Below are positions 38,089 to 46,806 of a stretch of 64,000 nucleotides of DNA, piece after piece. The stretch is from positions 3,497,001 through 3,561,000 of the forward strand of contig NZ_CP159289.1 in assembly GCF_040448675.1 (NCBI RefSeq). Direction: 5' to 3'. The notes under the pieces were generated by a model that had not been told where the DNA came from, ran no database searches, and saw only the letters and a list, made by a program, of their open reading frames with translations. The first letter of the stretch is position 1. Every line of letters begins with the position of its first letter. Source of the stretch: Dyadobacter sp. 676. Lineage in GTDB: Bacteria; Bacteroidota; Bacteroidia; Cytophagales; Spirosomataceae. Position numbers and translations under genes: made by a program.

Positions 38089-39291
38089 TTACGACTGCCA
38101 GCCAATAGCAAGTCTTATGTTGAACTTGGTGCCTTCGCCCGGCTTACTTTCAATTTGCAGATTCGCACGCAAAAGCTCACATAACCCTTTAACAATGGAT
38201 AAGCCAATGCCTTCACCCTTCTGGGTGAAAACGGTCTCCATTACTTGAACCTGATCCAGCGGATGAGATTGCATGGAAGTTGGAAGGCCAGGGCCCGTAT
38301 CCTGGATGCTGACCATCCAATGATGGTTGTCTAGTTTTTCCCAGCACACTGCGACCCAACCGGACGTGGTGTGTTTAAGTGCATTGAGTACCAAGTTTTG
38401 TATGATGCGTTGAAGCTGTACGGGATCACATTCAACTGGCAAGCTTGCGGGGCCTTCGCCTTTTAGTAAAATTCCGCGCTCATTGGCCAGGGGCTGATAG
38501 GCCATCACCAGTCCGGTAAGCAGCTGGCCAACGTCTACCGCCTGAATATCCACTACGTCTTGGCCGGCCTCTAGTCTTGCCAGATCCATCAATTGAGTAA
38601 TCAATGAACGGCAATTGGAAAGATTACTGTGCAAGATTTTTACTGCCATTTTGCGGTCACTTTCGGGAACATCTGTTAATTCCAAAAGCGAGGCCGCTCC
38701 CAGAAGTGCCCCGAAGCTACCGCGAAGGTCGTGGGAAGAATGGCGGAGTAAATTACTGCGCTGCTTAGCCATTTCGTTAATTTCATCCAGGGCTTTTTGC
38801 AAGGCGTCCACCCGCCTGAATGCCGCTTGCTTTTGCAAATCGGCATACTGGGCAATGCTGCCGGTGTTTACCTGATTTCCAAATTCGAATAATTGTTCAT
38901 AGCTGTGCGACATTCCATCGCAATCGCTTGAAGGTTGCAATTGCCAGAACGAGCGAAATTGAGCTAACAGGAGCCGACAAAGATGCTGCATTTCAGCCAC
39001 CAATTCGCTCAGAGAATAGCCTTTTTGCCAGCGGTGGAGTCCGTGGTTTGACGCTAAAACATTGAACTGTGCTCCGTCATCCCTGCTTTCAAGTCGCAGC
39101 CCGAGCATATCAAGCATAAGCGGGATTTGGTTCCGAAACTGTTTGCTGCTTAGGCTGGTGCCAGCATTGAGAGATAGATCGGCCTGGCAAGCATTGTGCC
39201 AATCATCAAGCAGCTGCGGCCGCCTGACGACAAGATAATGTGCGAGATTACTGACGGCAGTTCCGTCAGGGTTATGAGAAAATGTCATCAC
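38089..39291 (-). CDS. Cytoplasmic hybrid-less sensor histidine kinase
   Basis: A 400-aa kinase without membrane helices. The N-terminal helical domain (about residues 10-150) resembles the RsbRD/RsbT-antagonist type sensor regions. A linker coiled coil follows (about 155-185), then HisKA with the phospho-accepting His in LLRHSSHDLRGSFGALLG (about 190), and HATPase_c with the N box (QNLVLNALKHT), G1 (DTGPGLP) and G2 (GEGIGLSIVKGL). It would phosphorylate a receiver, most likely the divergent one at 39542-39970. The two genes share a 250-bp intergenic region. As cargo of a mobilizable element, it may sense an intracellular cue. Signal unknown. Confidence 0.85.
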   Translation of the reverse strand: MMTFSHNPDGTAVSNLAHYLVVRRPQLLDDWHNACQADLSLNAGTSLSSKQFRNQIPLMLDMLGLRLESRDDGAQFNVLASNHGLHRWQKGYSLSELVAEMQHLCRLLLAQFRSFWQLQPSSDCDGMSHSYEQLFEFGNQVNTGSIAQYADLQKQAAFRRVDALQKALDEINEMAKQRSNLLRHSSHDLRGSFGALLGAASLLELTDVPESDRKMAVKILHSNLSNCRSLITQLMDLARLEAGQDVVDIQAVDVGQLLTGLVMAYQPLANERGILLKGEGPASLPVECDPVQLQRIIQNLVLNALKHTTSGWVAVCWEKLDNHHWMVSIQDTGPGLPTSMQSHPLDQVQVMETVFTQKGEGIGLSIVKGLCELLRANLQIESKPGEGTKFNIRLAIGWQS

Positions 39292-39541
39292 CTAACTTGT
39301 TTGGGAGTTGCCTGCATCCGGCAGGGCGGTTGTCCGGATGTTTGCTCCCTATTAGGCGTCCAGGCTACATTGTTTTAGAGAGTGGGGTTGTAACAAAGGT
39401 AACTAATTTATTTTCCAGATTGGACGCGAGCTCGTATGGTTATTTTCAATTTAACCGGGAATCAATGAAGCGCGCCATCTTAGATTAAGGATGGACCGGC
39501 ATGGGATTTGTAAGCGGCGCAGCCCCATCAAATTATTCGCA

Positions 39542-39970
39542 ATGGCAGCTAATAATATCGGATTTCCGGCACTTAAGATTTTGGTTGTGGATGACAATCA
39601 GGATGCAGCCTTTGTAAATGGAGCGCTTCTGCGTCACTCAGGCTTCCAAGTTCAAACTTGTAATAGCGTAAAGGGCGGTATTTTGATTGCCGAGCAAGCC
39701 AAACCAGACGTGATCCTGCTGGACATTGATATGCCGGAGATGGACGGTTTTCAAGTGTGCAGGCATATTCGAGACCAAGCATGGGGCAGAGATTTGGCCA
39801 TTATTGCATTTACCGGTCGAGACTTGCTCTCTGAGGAAACTGAATTTAGGTTGGCGGGCTTCGACAAACATCTTTTTAAACCGGCCAATAAGGAAGAATT
39901 GTTTGATGCGGTAGTGTCTGTATTCAAAGACAAGCAATTCCGGAATAGTTCAGATCAGCCAACACGCTAG
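39542..39970 (+). CDS. Single-domain response regulator
   Basis: A 142-aa receiver protein with no output domain. From ATG 39542 (MAANNIGFPALKILVVDDNQ) it shows the acidic pair DD, the phospho-accepting Asp in PDVILLDIDMPEMDGFQVCR (near residue 65), Thr in IIAFTGRD and Lys in HLFKPANKEELF. The longer reading from 39491 adds unrelated residues. It lies divergent from the histidine kinase, suggesting a pair. Without a DNA-binding domain it would act through protein contact, or in a phosphorelay. The stretch 39292-39541 between them must hold both promoters, but no clear box was found. Confidence 0.85.
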   Translation: MAANNIGFPALKILVVDDNQDAAFVNGALLRHSGFQVQTCNSVKGGILIAEQAKPDVILLDIDMPEMDGFQVCRHIRDQAWGRDLAIIAFTGRDLLSEETEFRLAGFDKHLFKPANKEELFDAVVSVFKDKQFRNSSDQPTR

Positions 39971-40295
39971 AATGAAAATCATACTCCTGATATAACACGT
40001 GCTTTTTCGACGAAGGGTGTCGCCTTGATCTTGTTTGTCCCGATACATACGACCGTTTGTATGTGGACAAAGAAGGCGAAGAAAGTACAGATTAAAGTGC
40101 AGTACAGCACTTATAATGAACCAAACATCCCTTGGAAGGATAGTATGATAGGTTTCGGCAGCACATGGAGATTTCACTTAAACGACCGAATAATTAGTCG
40201 CAATGCTACGATAGATATTTTCTATACCTAATACAAGCAGGTTGTATACTTTATATGACAACGTCCTTTATTAATCGTTTGATGACAATGGATTT
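39971..40295. other. Non-coding stretch with decayed repeat unit R2
   Basis: 325 bp after the response regulator. It contains an imperfect hairpin around 40020-40078 (CGCCTT...AAGGCG outer arms) and the repeat 40180-40247, related to R1 at 37887-37952. An upstream part (about 40080-40180) is related to R3 before 46755. The only frame, 40025-40231, has no recognisable domain and ends in the shared IDIFYT tail, so I treat it as a gene remnant. Confidence 0.5.
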
Positions 40296-40526
40296 ATGAG
40301 TGAACTGATTTTAGAAGTAGCAACGCTACCCGTGTCGGCTTGGTGGCCAGCGCCGGCGACCGGGCACAGGTGCGCTTCCTGGAATTCTTTGCCGCCACGA
40401 TCCGGATGGGTATTTCGGAGAAGTTGACCACCTGATTCCGTGGCAAATTGACCACCTAATTGTCTGGCGGCCGGTAGCAGAAAAAAGCTGCAGAAGCAGT
40501 TTCAAAATTAGTTAATTAAGGTCGTA

Positions 40527-41276
40527 TTATTGGTAGCTGTTTTCGGGCTCTATTTTTTTCTTTCTTCTCATCGATTCCCCTCTCAGTTCTATGCGGTGCG
40601 CGTCGTGAACAATGCGGTCCAGGATAGCGTCGGCAATGGTTTTTTCTCCGATCACTTCATGCCATTTGCTGACGGGCAACTGCGAAGTAATAATCAACGA
40701 TGCTTTTCCGTGCCGGTCTTCGATGATCTCCATCAGGGCGGCCCTGCTCTGTGCATCGAAGGGCTGGATACCGAAGTCATCGAGCACCAACAGGTGCTGC
40801 CGTTCGATCCTGGCGATTTCCTTGATATAAGAGCCGTCAGCCTTGGCCATTTTCAAGCGGGCGAACAGTTTTGGGGTACTCGCGTAAAGTACGCGGTACC
40901 CCTGGATGCAGGCTTGATGGCCGATGGCAGTTGCCACATAGCTTTTGCCGATCCCGGTGCTGCCGGTGATCAGCAGGTTCTCATTGCGGGTGATAAAAGA
41001 GCAATCAGCCAGGCGCATGACCTGGTTACGGTCCAGACTGCGATCGGCATGGTAATGGATATTTTCGACGACGGCCTTATAACGGAACCGGGCCTGGTAG
41101 ATCTGCCGCTCTACGCGGCGGTTGTTGCGATCGTCCCACTCGGCGTCCACAAGGTACCCTAATAGCTCATCTGCCGTATAATCATTGGTTTTTCCGCTTT
41201 CCAGGCTGGTTTTGAAGGCATGGAACATGCCATAAAATTTAAGCTTGCGCAGCTTCTCCAAGGTGTCATTGTTCAT
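40527..41276 (-). CDS. istB: IS21 helper ATPase IstB
   Basis: A 249-aa AAA+ ATPase that helps the IstA transposase choose its target. It shows Walker A (NLLITGSTGIGKSYVATAIG, about residues 97-116), Walker B (HLLVLDDFGIQPFD) and the conserved start LRKLKFYGMFHAFK. The end ERRKKK-like basic tail is typical. It lies 20 bp downstream of istA on the minus strand, the standard IS21 arrangement, and its frame is complete. Confidence 0.95.
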   Translation of the reverse strand: MNNDTLEKLRKLKFYGMFHAFKTSLESGKTNDYTADELLGYLVDAEWDDRNNRRVERQIYQARFRYKAVVENIHYHADRSLDRNQVMRLADCSFITRNENLLITGSTGIGKSYVATAIGHQACIQGYRVLYASTPKLFARLKMAKADGSYIKEIARIERQHLLVLDDFGIQPFDAQSRAALMEIIEDRHGKASLIITSQLPVSKWHEVIGEKTIADAILDRIVHDAHRIELRGESMRRKKKIEPENSYQ

Positions 41277-41296
41277 TGTATAGATTGTTTAAAAGG

Positions 41297-42856
41297 TTAC
41301 TGATAATATTCTTCACCCCTGATATTGTCGTGGTTAGGCATCGGCAGCTCGTCGGCGAACAGGCTGTCCTCGTACTGGTCCATCTTCTTTTCCAATATCA
41401 TCTGGATGATTTTGTAGTTATAAATACCATAGCTCAACGCGCGCTGGCATGCGCTGATCAGCCGTTGTTCGCCGGCCTTTTTTGCGAAGGACAAGATGCC
41501 GATGCAAGAGCGGTAGGCCTGCTCGGGATGCTGCTTACGGTCCAGTATTTTAAGGATATAAAGCCTTACGTCATCGTGGATCGAAGAAGCCCATTCGACG
41601 AACTTATCCGGGGTCCATTCGGTCAAAAAGCGGTGCGTGCTGGCCAGGTGCTCTTTATCGGTCGAGTAATTGTAGGGGCTTTTGACACGCTGATGCAGGG
41701 CTATGCGCTCATAACGGTAGTAAATCTCGACCAACGTGCCCGAGAACAGCAATTTGACCTTCTTGCCGATGAACCGGTACGGGACGCTGTAATAGTGCTT
41801 GTCGATGCTCAGGTTCACGTGCCCGTTTTTCATCACGGTCGCATGTGACTGCTTTTTGAACTCGTAGCGGAGCAGCGGCAGCGGAGAGAGTGCGCCTCGC
41901 TCGATCTCTTCGAACTGAAGCCTGCGGCTGTAATTGCGACCGCGTAGGAGCTGATTATTATGGACTTCCAGGGCCGCCCATATGGCTGCGTTTAGCTCGG
42001 ATAGTGAGTTAAAAACCTGCTTTCTTAAAGGCGCATAGATCCGGCTGTAAACGATTTTAACAGCCCCTTCGACCAACGCCTTATCGCGTGGCCGGTAAGC
42101 CCTGGTGGGTAATATGGTGGTCCCGTAATGGTTGGCAAAGTCCTCAAAAGTCTCGTTCAGGGTAGGTTCATACCGGTTGCTTTTGGTGACGGCCGCCTTG
42201 AGATTATCCGGGACTACGGCTGCCGGAACGCCACCGATGTAATGAAAAGCATTCTCACAAGCCAGGATCAGATCTTCTTTTTGCTGGCTCATGACCGCTT
42301 CCACATAGGTGAGCTGGCTGGCGCCCAGGATGGCAATAAAGACTTCAACCTCAATTACTTCGCCAGTCTCCCTGTTTACGAAGCTCAGCTTTACACCGGC
42401 AAAATCGATATAGAATTTATCGCCCGCTTTATGGTCCTGGTGCATAACAGGATTTACCCGGGCCTTCCACTGAGCCAGGTGGAAGCAGAACTGGGTATAG
42501 CCAAAACCGTCAGGGAATTCCTTTTTGTAGCTCTCCCAGAGCGAATAACGTGTCTCGCCGGTTTTTTTGAGCTCTTTATCTATCCGGGGAAAACAGCGCT
42601 GTAAGTTCAACAGCCTATCCTGCGGCGGCATCTGTCTAACTGCACCGAAAAACTCGTCCAGCTCTTTATCGTTCAGGCCGTTGATCTGCTCGAAAGTCAG
42701 ACCGCTCGCTTCAAAAGTAGCCATGTACTTCTTGGCCGTATTGCGGGAAACGCCCGTTTGCTCAGCAATAAAAAGCTTGCTGCGCCCTTGACTGTACATC
42801 CTTAGGATCTGTCTTATCTTATTCATGCTGATAGTCGAATTAGCCATACTTTCCAC
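41297..42856 (-). CDS. istA: IS21 transposase IstA
   Basis: A 519-aa DDE transposase. The N-terminus is a helix-turn-helix domain (NKIRQILRMYSQGRSKLFIA and QTGVSRNTAKKYMATFE, about residues 9-48). The integrase core is seen in KFYIDFAGVKLSFVNR (first Asp), AAVVPDNLKAAVTKSNRYEP (second Asp) and RPRDKALVEGAVKIVYSRIY (Glu). The C-terminal beta domain binds DNA. Length is normal for the family and the frame is intact, so with istB the IS could be active. Confidence 0.95.
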   Translation of the reverse strand: MESMANSTISMNKIRQILRMYSQGRSKLFIAEQTGVSRNTAKKYMATFEASGLTFEQINGLNDKELDEFFGAVRQMPPQDRLLNLQRCFPRIDKELKKTGETRYSLWESYKKEFPDGFGYTQFCFHLAQWKARVNPVMHQDHKAGDKFYIDFAGVKLSFVNRETGEVIEVEVFIAILGASQLTYVEAVMSQQKEDLILACENAFHYIGGVPAAVVPDNLKAAVTKSNRYEPTLNETFEDFANHYGTTILPTRAYRPRDKALVEGAVKIVYSRIYAPLRKQVFNSLSELNAAIWAALEVHNNQLLRGRNYSRRLQFEEIERGALSPLPLLRYEFKKQSHATVMKNGHVNLSIDKHYYSVPYRFIGKKVKLLFSGTLVEIYYRYERIALHQRVKSPYNYSTDKEHLASTHRFLTEWTPDKFVEWASSIHDDVRLYILKILDRKQHPEQAYRSCIGILSFAKKAGEQRLISACQRALSYGIYNYKIIQMILEKKMDQYEDSLFADELPMPNHDNIRGEEYYQ

Positions 42857-42899
42857 GGTTGGTATCCGCCAAAAATATGGGTGATTCTACAGCATTTTT

Positions 42900-43020
42900 C
42901 TGCTTGACAGGGTGGTCAGTTTCCTCCGAAACAGGTGGTCAGTTTGCTCCGAAACGGGGTGGTCAATTTCAGCCGGAACAGGTGGTCAGTTTAAACTGAA
43001 ATGGGGTGGTCAATTTCACC
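42900..43020. repeat. Subterminal repeats at the IS21 right end
   Basis: Five copies of GGTGGTCA(G/A)TTT lie at about 21-24 bp spacing between 42911 and 43016. In IS21-family elements such repeats bind IstA. The left end has only two copies (TTGACCACC at about 40424 and 40447). Confidence 0.8.
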
Positions 43021-43517
43021 GAATTTTCCAATCCGGAACCCGAACACCCGGCGGTCCTACTGGCGGTCGGCCACGGATTTCTTGGGCTACTGTGAGCAGC
43101 TCGGCGTCGGCTCCATCGACCAGGTCATGCCGCTGCATGTGGCAGCCTTGGTGGAAACACTTTGCCGGTCTGTATCCTCCCCTACTGTTAAGTTGCGGCT
43201 GGCGGCCGTGCGGCATTTACTGGATTGGCTGGCGACTGGCCAGGTAATCCCTCATAACCCGGCGGCATCGGTCAAGGGGCCGCGTCACTCGGTTCAGCGG
43301 GGCAAGACGCCTATACTAGACCCGGTCGAAGCGCGGGCGATTCTAGATGCAATTGATATCTCCACCGATTGGGTTGCGGGATCGGGCGCTGATCGGCCTG
43401 ATGGTTTATAGCTTCGCAAGGATAACTTAAACACCTGACATTTCAGAATTGTTTTGCAGTGTTTTAACGGACATCCTTGCCTACCATCTGCAGCCCTCAT
43501 ATGGATTCTGATCGTTA

Positions 43518-43865
43518 TTATCGGAGCTTTGCGGAAGTAACTACAAATGGTAAAGGTGTTATATTCATTCTTTCCAATGCTTCGGAAGTCACGAAATAGC
43601 CTGTCACATAAATGGCTAAACTGTCTTGCATAAATTGTTTTGGAAGATTACACCCGCCCCAAGCAACGCCGTTAGTTGCTACCAATTGGCTACCAATAGC
43701 CGTTCCGCCACTAAGCTGCACAACAACCGGCGCGTCAGTCACATTTTCGTCACGCGATAATCCCTCAAACCCAGAATAACATTCTAATCCAACTGGGCTG
43801 ATTTTGTCTTGTTTGCAATTGAGTAAACTTAGCATGCATATGCTAGCGATTAAAAGGCGGTTCAT
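43518..43865 (-). CDS. Small lipoprotein, unknown function
   Basis: A 115-aa protein with a lipoprotein signal (MNRLLIASICMLSLLNCKQD, lipobox cysteine C17). The mature part (KISPVGLECYSGFEGLSRDE to VVTSAKLR) has three further cysteine-containing segments (C29 in ECYSG and C73-type in WGGCNLP) and looks like a small beta-rich domain. I do not recognise it. Its start overlaps the preceding frame by 4 bp (ATGA), which suggests it is the last gene of the LytS/LytTR operon. It could be a target or partner of that system. The reading frame is intact. Confidence 0.6.
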   Translation of the reverse strand: MNRLLIASICMLSLLNCKQDKISPVGLECYSGFEGLSRDENVTDAPVVVQLSGGTAIGSQLVATNGVAWGGCNLPKQFMQDSLAIYVTGYFVTSEALERMNITPLPFVVTSAKLR

Positions 43866-44080
43866 AAGTCGGTTTGGTTTATATCCTTCATGAAAGTTTC
43901 GCGAGATGTTGAATCAAGAGTATCCCTACAAAAGGATTTATTCAGTGTCCGATTCGTTGGAAACAGGTATTCTCTCAAAACCCTCCAATTGCGAAACTGC
44001 TGGGTTTGATCGCTATTAGTCCCAAGGCAGTCAGGAATGAGACGTTTCATAAGGCGGTAAAGCTGTGACGCGATACTCAC
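43862..44080 (-). CDS. Short unknown frame between regulator and lipoprotein
   Basis: A 72-aa frame with GTG at 44080 or, more likely, ATG at about 44050 (MKRLIPDCLGTNSDQTQQF). It directly follows the LytTR regulator gene and overlaps the lipoprotein start by 4 bp. It is polar with no membrane helix. I see no family. Tight spacing on both sides argues for real translation, but composition gives no further support. Confidence 0.35.
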   Translation of the reverse strand: MSIASQLYRLMKRLIPDCLGTNSDQTQQFRNWRVLREYLFPTNRTLNKSFCRDTLDSTSRETFMKDINQTDL

Positions 44081-44828
44081 TCAACTTTTTAGTAATTGTT
44101 TTATTTCTTCCTTTTTACTTCTTGCTACAGGGATCTCAGATCCATCCGTTAGCAACAAAAAATCGCCAAATTCTCTCTTCCAGCTTTTGATTGACGTTTT
44201 GTTTACCAAATGAGACTGGTGACAACGAATAAAGCCATATTGTTTTAATAAGTCATCGTAAAAGAAAATCGGCTTGCAAATAACTAGATTTTCCCCGCCT
44301 ACGAGGTAAAAGGTTGTGTAATTGTTATCCGATTCACATCGGATAATTTCATTGGATTTTACAAAGCGCGTTTCTTTTAGTAGTTGCTAATGCAATACGT
44401 TGCTCGGTAGATTTATCGTCATTTTTTAGGAAATGGATCAGGTTGTGCAGAAGATGATTTTCCTTTTTCAAAGAATGTTGCTGGTTCGCCCGCTGGACAG
44501 CGGCTTGTAGCTCTTCAATTGAAACGGGTTTCAACAGGTAGTCGATCGCGGAAAGCCGCATTGCCTGGATTGCGTACTGATCGTAAGCTGTCACGAAGAT
44601 AACTTCAAAGTCGATATGAGACAGACTACGTAGCCAATCGAACCCATTTTGTACTGGCATCTGAATATCGAGAAATACCAGATCTGGGTGGTGCGTATGA
44701 AGCAATTTGGTTGCAGATCGGGTATCGGCAGCAGCACTACAAATGTTGACCTGTGGGCAATAGGTCTCAATTAAAATCTGGAGATTGTCCAGGTTTGACT
44801 GTTCGTCATCTATCAATAAAGCTCTCAT
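44081..44828 (-). pseudogene. LytTR-type response regulator, frame broken in an A run
   Basis: A LytR/AlgR-type regulator, 248 aa when repaired. The receiver domain (MRALLIDDEQSNLDNLQILI, Asp in PDLVFLDIQMPVQNGFDWLR, Lys in DYLLKPVSIEELQ) is in one frame. The LytTR DNA-binding domain (ETRFVKSNEIIRCESDNNYT to KKEEIKQLLKS) is in another, ending at 44081. At 44375-44378 there are four A (minus strand) where three would keep frame. Its start overlaps the kinase end by 23 bp, so they form one operon. The start is taken as MRALLIDDE, not the longer upstream reading. Probably a functional gene with a sequencing indel. Confidence 0.88.
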
Positions 44829-46440
44829 CAAACCAGTGATTAAAAGTAAGCGTAATCCGTAACCCTGCTGGGAGAACATTGCTGATGTCCATTGTGATCA
44901 ACCGGTCAGGGTAGATTTGATTCAGTAATCTGATCCGATCATTGGTAAGCTTTAAACCGAAACCTGTCATTGGTTTCCCTTCGACCATACCGATACCATT
45001 ATCAGTTAGGTTTATGATCATTGCAGGACCAGATCGGGCTATTGACAGCTGGATTAATCCTTTTTCGCCCATGGAAGCGACACCATGCTTCACCGCATTT
45101 TCAACCAACGGTTGTAGCAATAAAGCCGGAATATCCGTTTCAGATGTGTTCACATCGGGCGCTATCTTGATATGATAGCTAAAACTAAACCGCAGCTTCT
45201 CTAATTTCAAATATGTATCCAACGTCTGAATTTCCTCGTAAAGAGAAATTTCGCTCTTTTGGCTATGAACGAGTGAATCCCGGGTCAGTCGCGCGAAGTC
45301 GGATAAATAGGCATTTGCTGCCCTCATATCCTGTTTATTCATAAGCGCCTGGATCGAGCTGAGCGCATTGAATATAAAATGAGGATTCAACTGAGCGTAA
45401 ATCGCCTTCAGTTCAAGCTGCAACCGCGATCTGTCCATTCGCCCCTGCTTAATTTTACGCCGTTGCCGGCCAAACATAGCTAGCAAACTCACCAGGAGTA
45501 CCGACAGCATGCAGGCCAAAACCCGGAAATAAATTGTCTGATACCATACAGGCTTAACCCGAAATGGATATTCAATCATATGCTGCGGCTGAGCTGAGTA
45601 CCGGATTTGGATCGCGTAGTGGCCAGGGGAAAAGTCTTTCAGCCAGATAAATGAATTGTCATAATCATTATCTCGCCAGTCCGTATGCAGCTGCCCATTC
45701 CGGATTAGCTTATACTGTATCTGTTTTCTATTAAATACACCATCTTGCAATGCGAAAACCAGGTTTTTATTGCTGGAAGACATGGTAAAGCCTAACGGGA
45801 AATTGCTTGCGGACTGTTTGTCGGGAAGCCAGGGCGATCGTATCTGCTGGAAAAACTTATCTAGGGTTTCGGAAGTATGGATGCTCATTATTTCAGGCCT
45901 GATTGCCTCCCAAGCCACCATTGCTGTAGCGATGATTGCTTCTCTCCTTACCATTCTGACATCTATGATCAGCATATTTCCTAGCGAGGTACGGTATCCT
46001 CCCAGATAAGCCATTTGGGGCAAGCCGGACTCCCGCATCTGCATTGAGTCAGTAAAGGATTGAATCGGATTCCACGGAACAAGCACTTTTTTGCTGGGAT
46101 ATTCTGTAACCCTGAACTGATATGCAGCCCTATTCCTATGATCAACGCTTTTCAAGAAAAATTGTGCGCACGCGGTATCGAACACAGTACGAGCAATCAT
46201 TTCTTTTGGTCTTAACCGGAGAAATTCTTTATCCTTCTTCAAGGTCTCAAAATGCTGACTTCGTTCGTGTGTTTCCCAAAATGAATTATTCTCTTTCCTG
46301 ACAGCAACAATTAACGCAGGCACCGATGGTTTAGTGCCGTTGTTCAGAAAACTGTGGGAATACTCGTCCCATTTAACTTGGGCATTCACAGAAGACAAGC
46401 AAGATATGACAGCGACAAATAACAGGAGCCCTTTTTTCAT
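44806..46440 (-). CDS. LytS-type sensor histidine kinase
   Basis: A 544-aa membrane kinase. Signal peptide (MKKGLLLFVAVISCLSSVNA, residues 1-20), periplasmic domain (21 to about 305) with a Y_Y_Y-like beta segment near residues 225-300 (FSPGHYAIQIRYSAQPQHMI), one membrane helix (about 306-327), the His_kinase domain with phospho-accepting His in QLNPHFIFNALSSIQALMN (about 354), and HATPase_c (LLQPLVENAVKHGVASMGEK; DNGIGM). This is the Bacteroidota form that pairs with LytTR regulators, and such a regulator overlaps its end. The N-terminal part (to about 215) resembles no family I know. The stimulus is unknown. Confidence 0.88.
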   Translation of the reverse strand: MKKGLLLFVAVISCLSSVNAQVKWDEYSHSFLNNGTKPSVPALIVAVRKENNSFWETHERSQHFETLKKDKEFLRLRPKEMIARTVFDTACAQFFLKSVDHRNRAAYQFRVTEYPSKKVLVPWNPIQSFTDSMQMRESGLPQMAYLGGYRTSLGNMLIIDVRMVRREAIIATAMVAWEAIRPEIMSIHTSETLDKFFQQIRSPWLPDKQSASNFPLGFTMSSSNKNLVFALQDGVFNRKQIQYKLIRNGQLHTDWRDNDYDNSFIWLKDFSPGHYAIQIRYSAQPQHMIEYPFRVKPVWYQTIYFRVLACMLSVLLVSLLAMFGRQRRKIKQGRMDRSRLQLELKAIYAQLNPHFIFNALSSIQALMNKQDMRAANAYLSDFARLTRDSLVHSQKSEISLYEEIQTLDTYLKLEKLRFSFSYHIKIAPDVNTSETDIPALLLQPLVENAVKHGVASMGEKGLIQLSIARSGPAMIINLTDNGIGMVEGKPMTGFGLKLTNDRIRLLNQIYPDRLITMDISNVLPAGLRITLTFNHWFDESFIDR

Positions 46441-46754
46441 GTTGCAAAATTTTTAACAACAAAAGAACCCATTTGAAGAATACTTTTTAGAAGGACTGTG
46501 AATGATGTAAGAATCACTGTGAATTCTGCTTACTGAGATGGGATAAAATAAGATCTCACAAAACGCTCCTACCTTGCGACGAAGACACTGCAATAGCCGA
46601 CTCGTCCACATACATATGAGCGTTTGCTTGTGTACTCCCGAAGTCAATGGGAAAGTACAGATTAATGTGTACTGTTCCGCGCTAAGTGAACCCAAATCTT
46701 TGTCCAAATGATATACAGCCAGATTTCTGGACGAGCTTGAAATTACACTTTAAC
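46441..46754. other. Non-coding stretch with decayed repeat unit R3
   Basis: 314 bp upstream of the LytS-type kinase. The part 46600-46754 aligns with about 40030-40185 (R2), for example shared AAAGTACAGATTAA and CACTTTAACGACC against CACTTAAACGACC. The unit is interrupted at 46755-46758 by the IS1182-type element. The kinase promoter must also lie here but was not identified. Confidence 0.5.
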
Positions 46755-46806
46755 GACCGTGGCTGTTGCACAACTCGGAAAATATCATGTTTGGGTGGTG
46801 GCGATG

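Larger units (their letters stand above)
40407..43030 (-). mobile_element. IS21-family insertion sequence
   Basis: 2,624 bp with related ends (left TGGGTATTTCGG, right the complement of TGGAAAATTCGG) and a 7-bp target duplication ATCCGGA (40400-40406 and 43031-43037). Multiple copies of the motif TTGACCACC lie near the left end and five GGTGGTCA units near the right end, the subterminal repeats bound by the IS21 transposase. It carries istA and istB. It interrupts an already decayed integrase. Confidence 0.93.
40296..43430 (+). pseudogene. Decayed XerC/D-like integrase interrupted by IS21
   Basis: A tyrosine recombinase remnant. Part 1 (40296-40406) starts MSELILEVATLPVS, shifts frame, and continues GLVASAGDRAQVRFLEFFAATIR. 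After IS21, part 2 (43038-43411) continues NPNTRRSYWRSATDFLGYC to the core-binding domain and PILDPVEARAILDAID. A second frame shift follows, then LRDRALIGLMVYSFARI and a stop at 43430. The catalytic domain beyond the first Arg box is lost. Two shifts plus truncation make it dead regardless of IS21. It is clearly more GC-rich than its AT-rich surroundings and looks like a transposon- or plasmid-type integrase from outside the phylum. Confidence 0.85.

Noticed and set aside
40025-40231. 68-codon frame in repeat unit R2
   Set aside because: It ends in the same tail as the broken unit R1 and is not open in R3, so it is better explained as a gene remnant.
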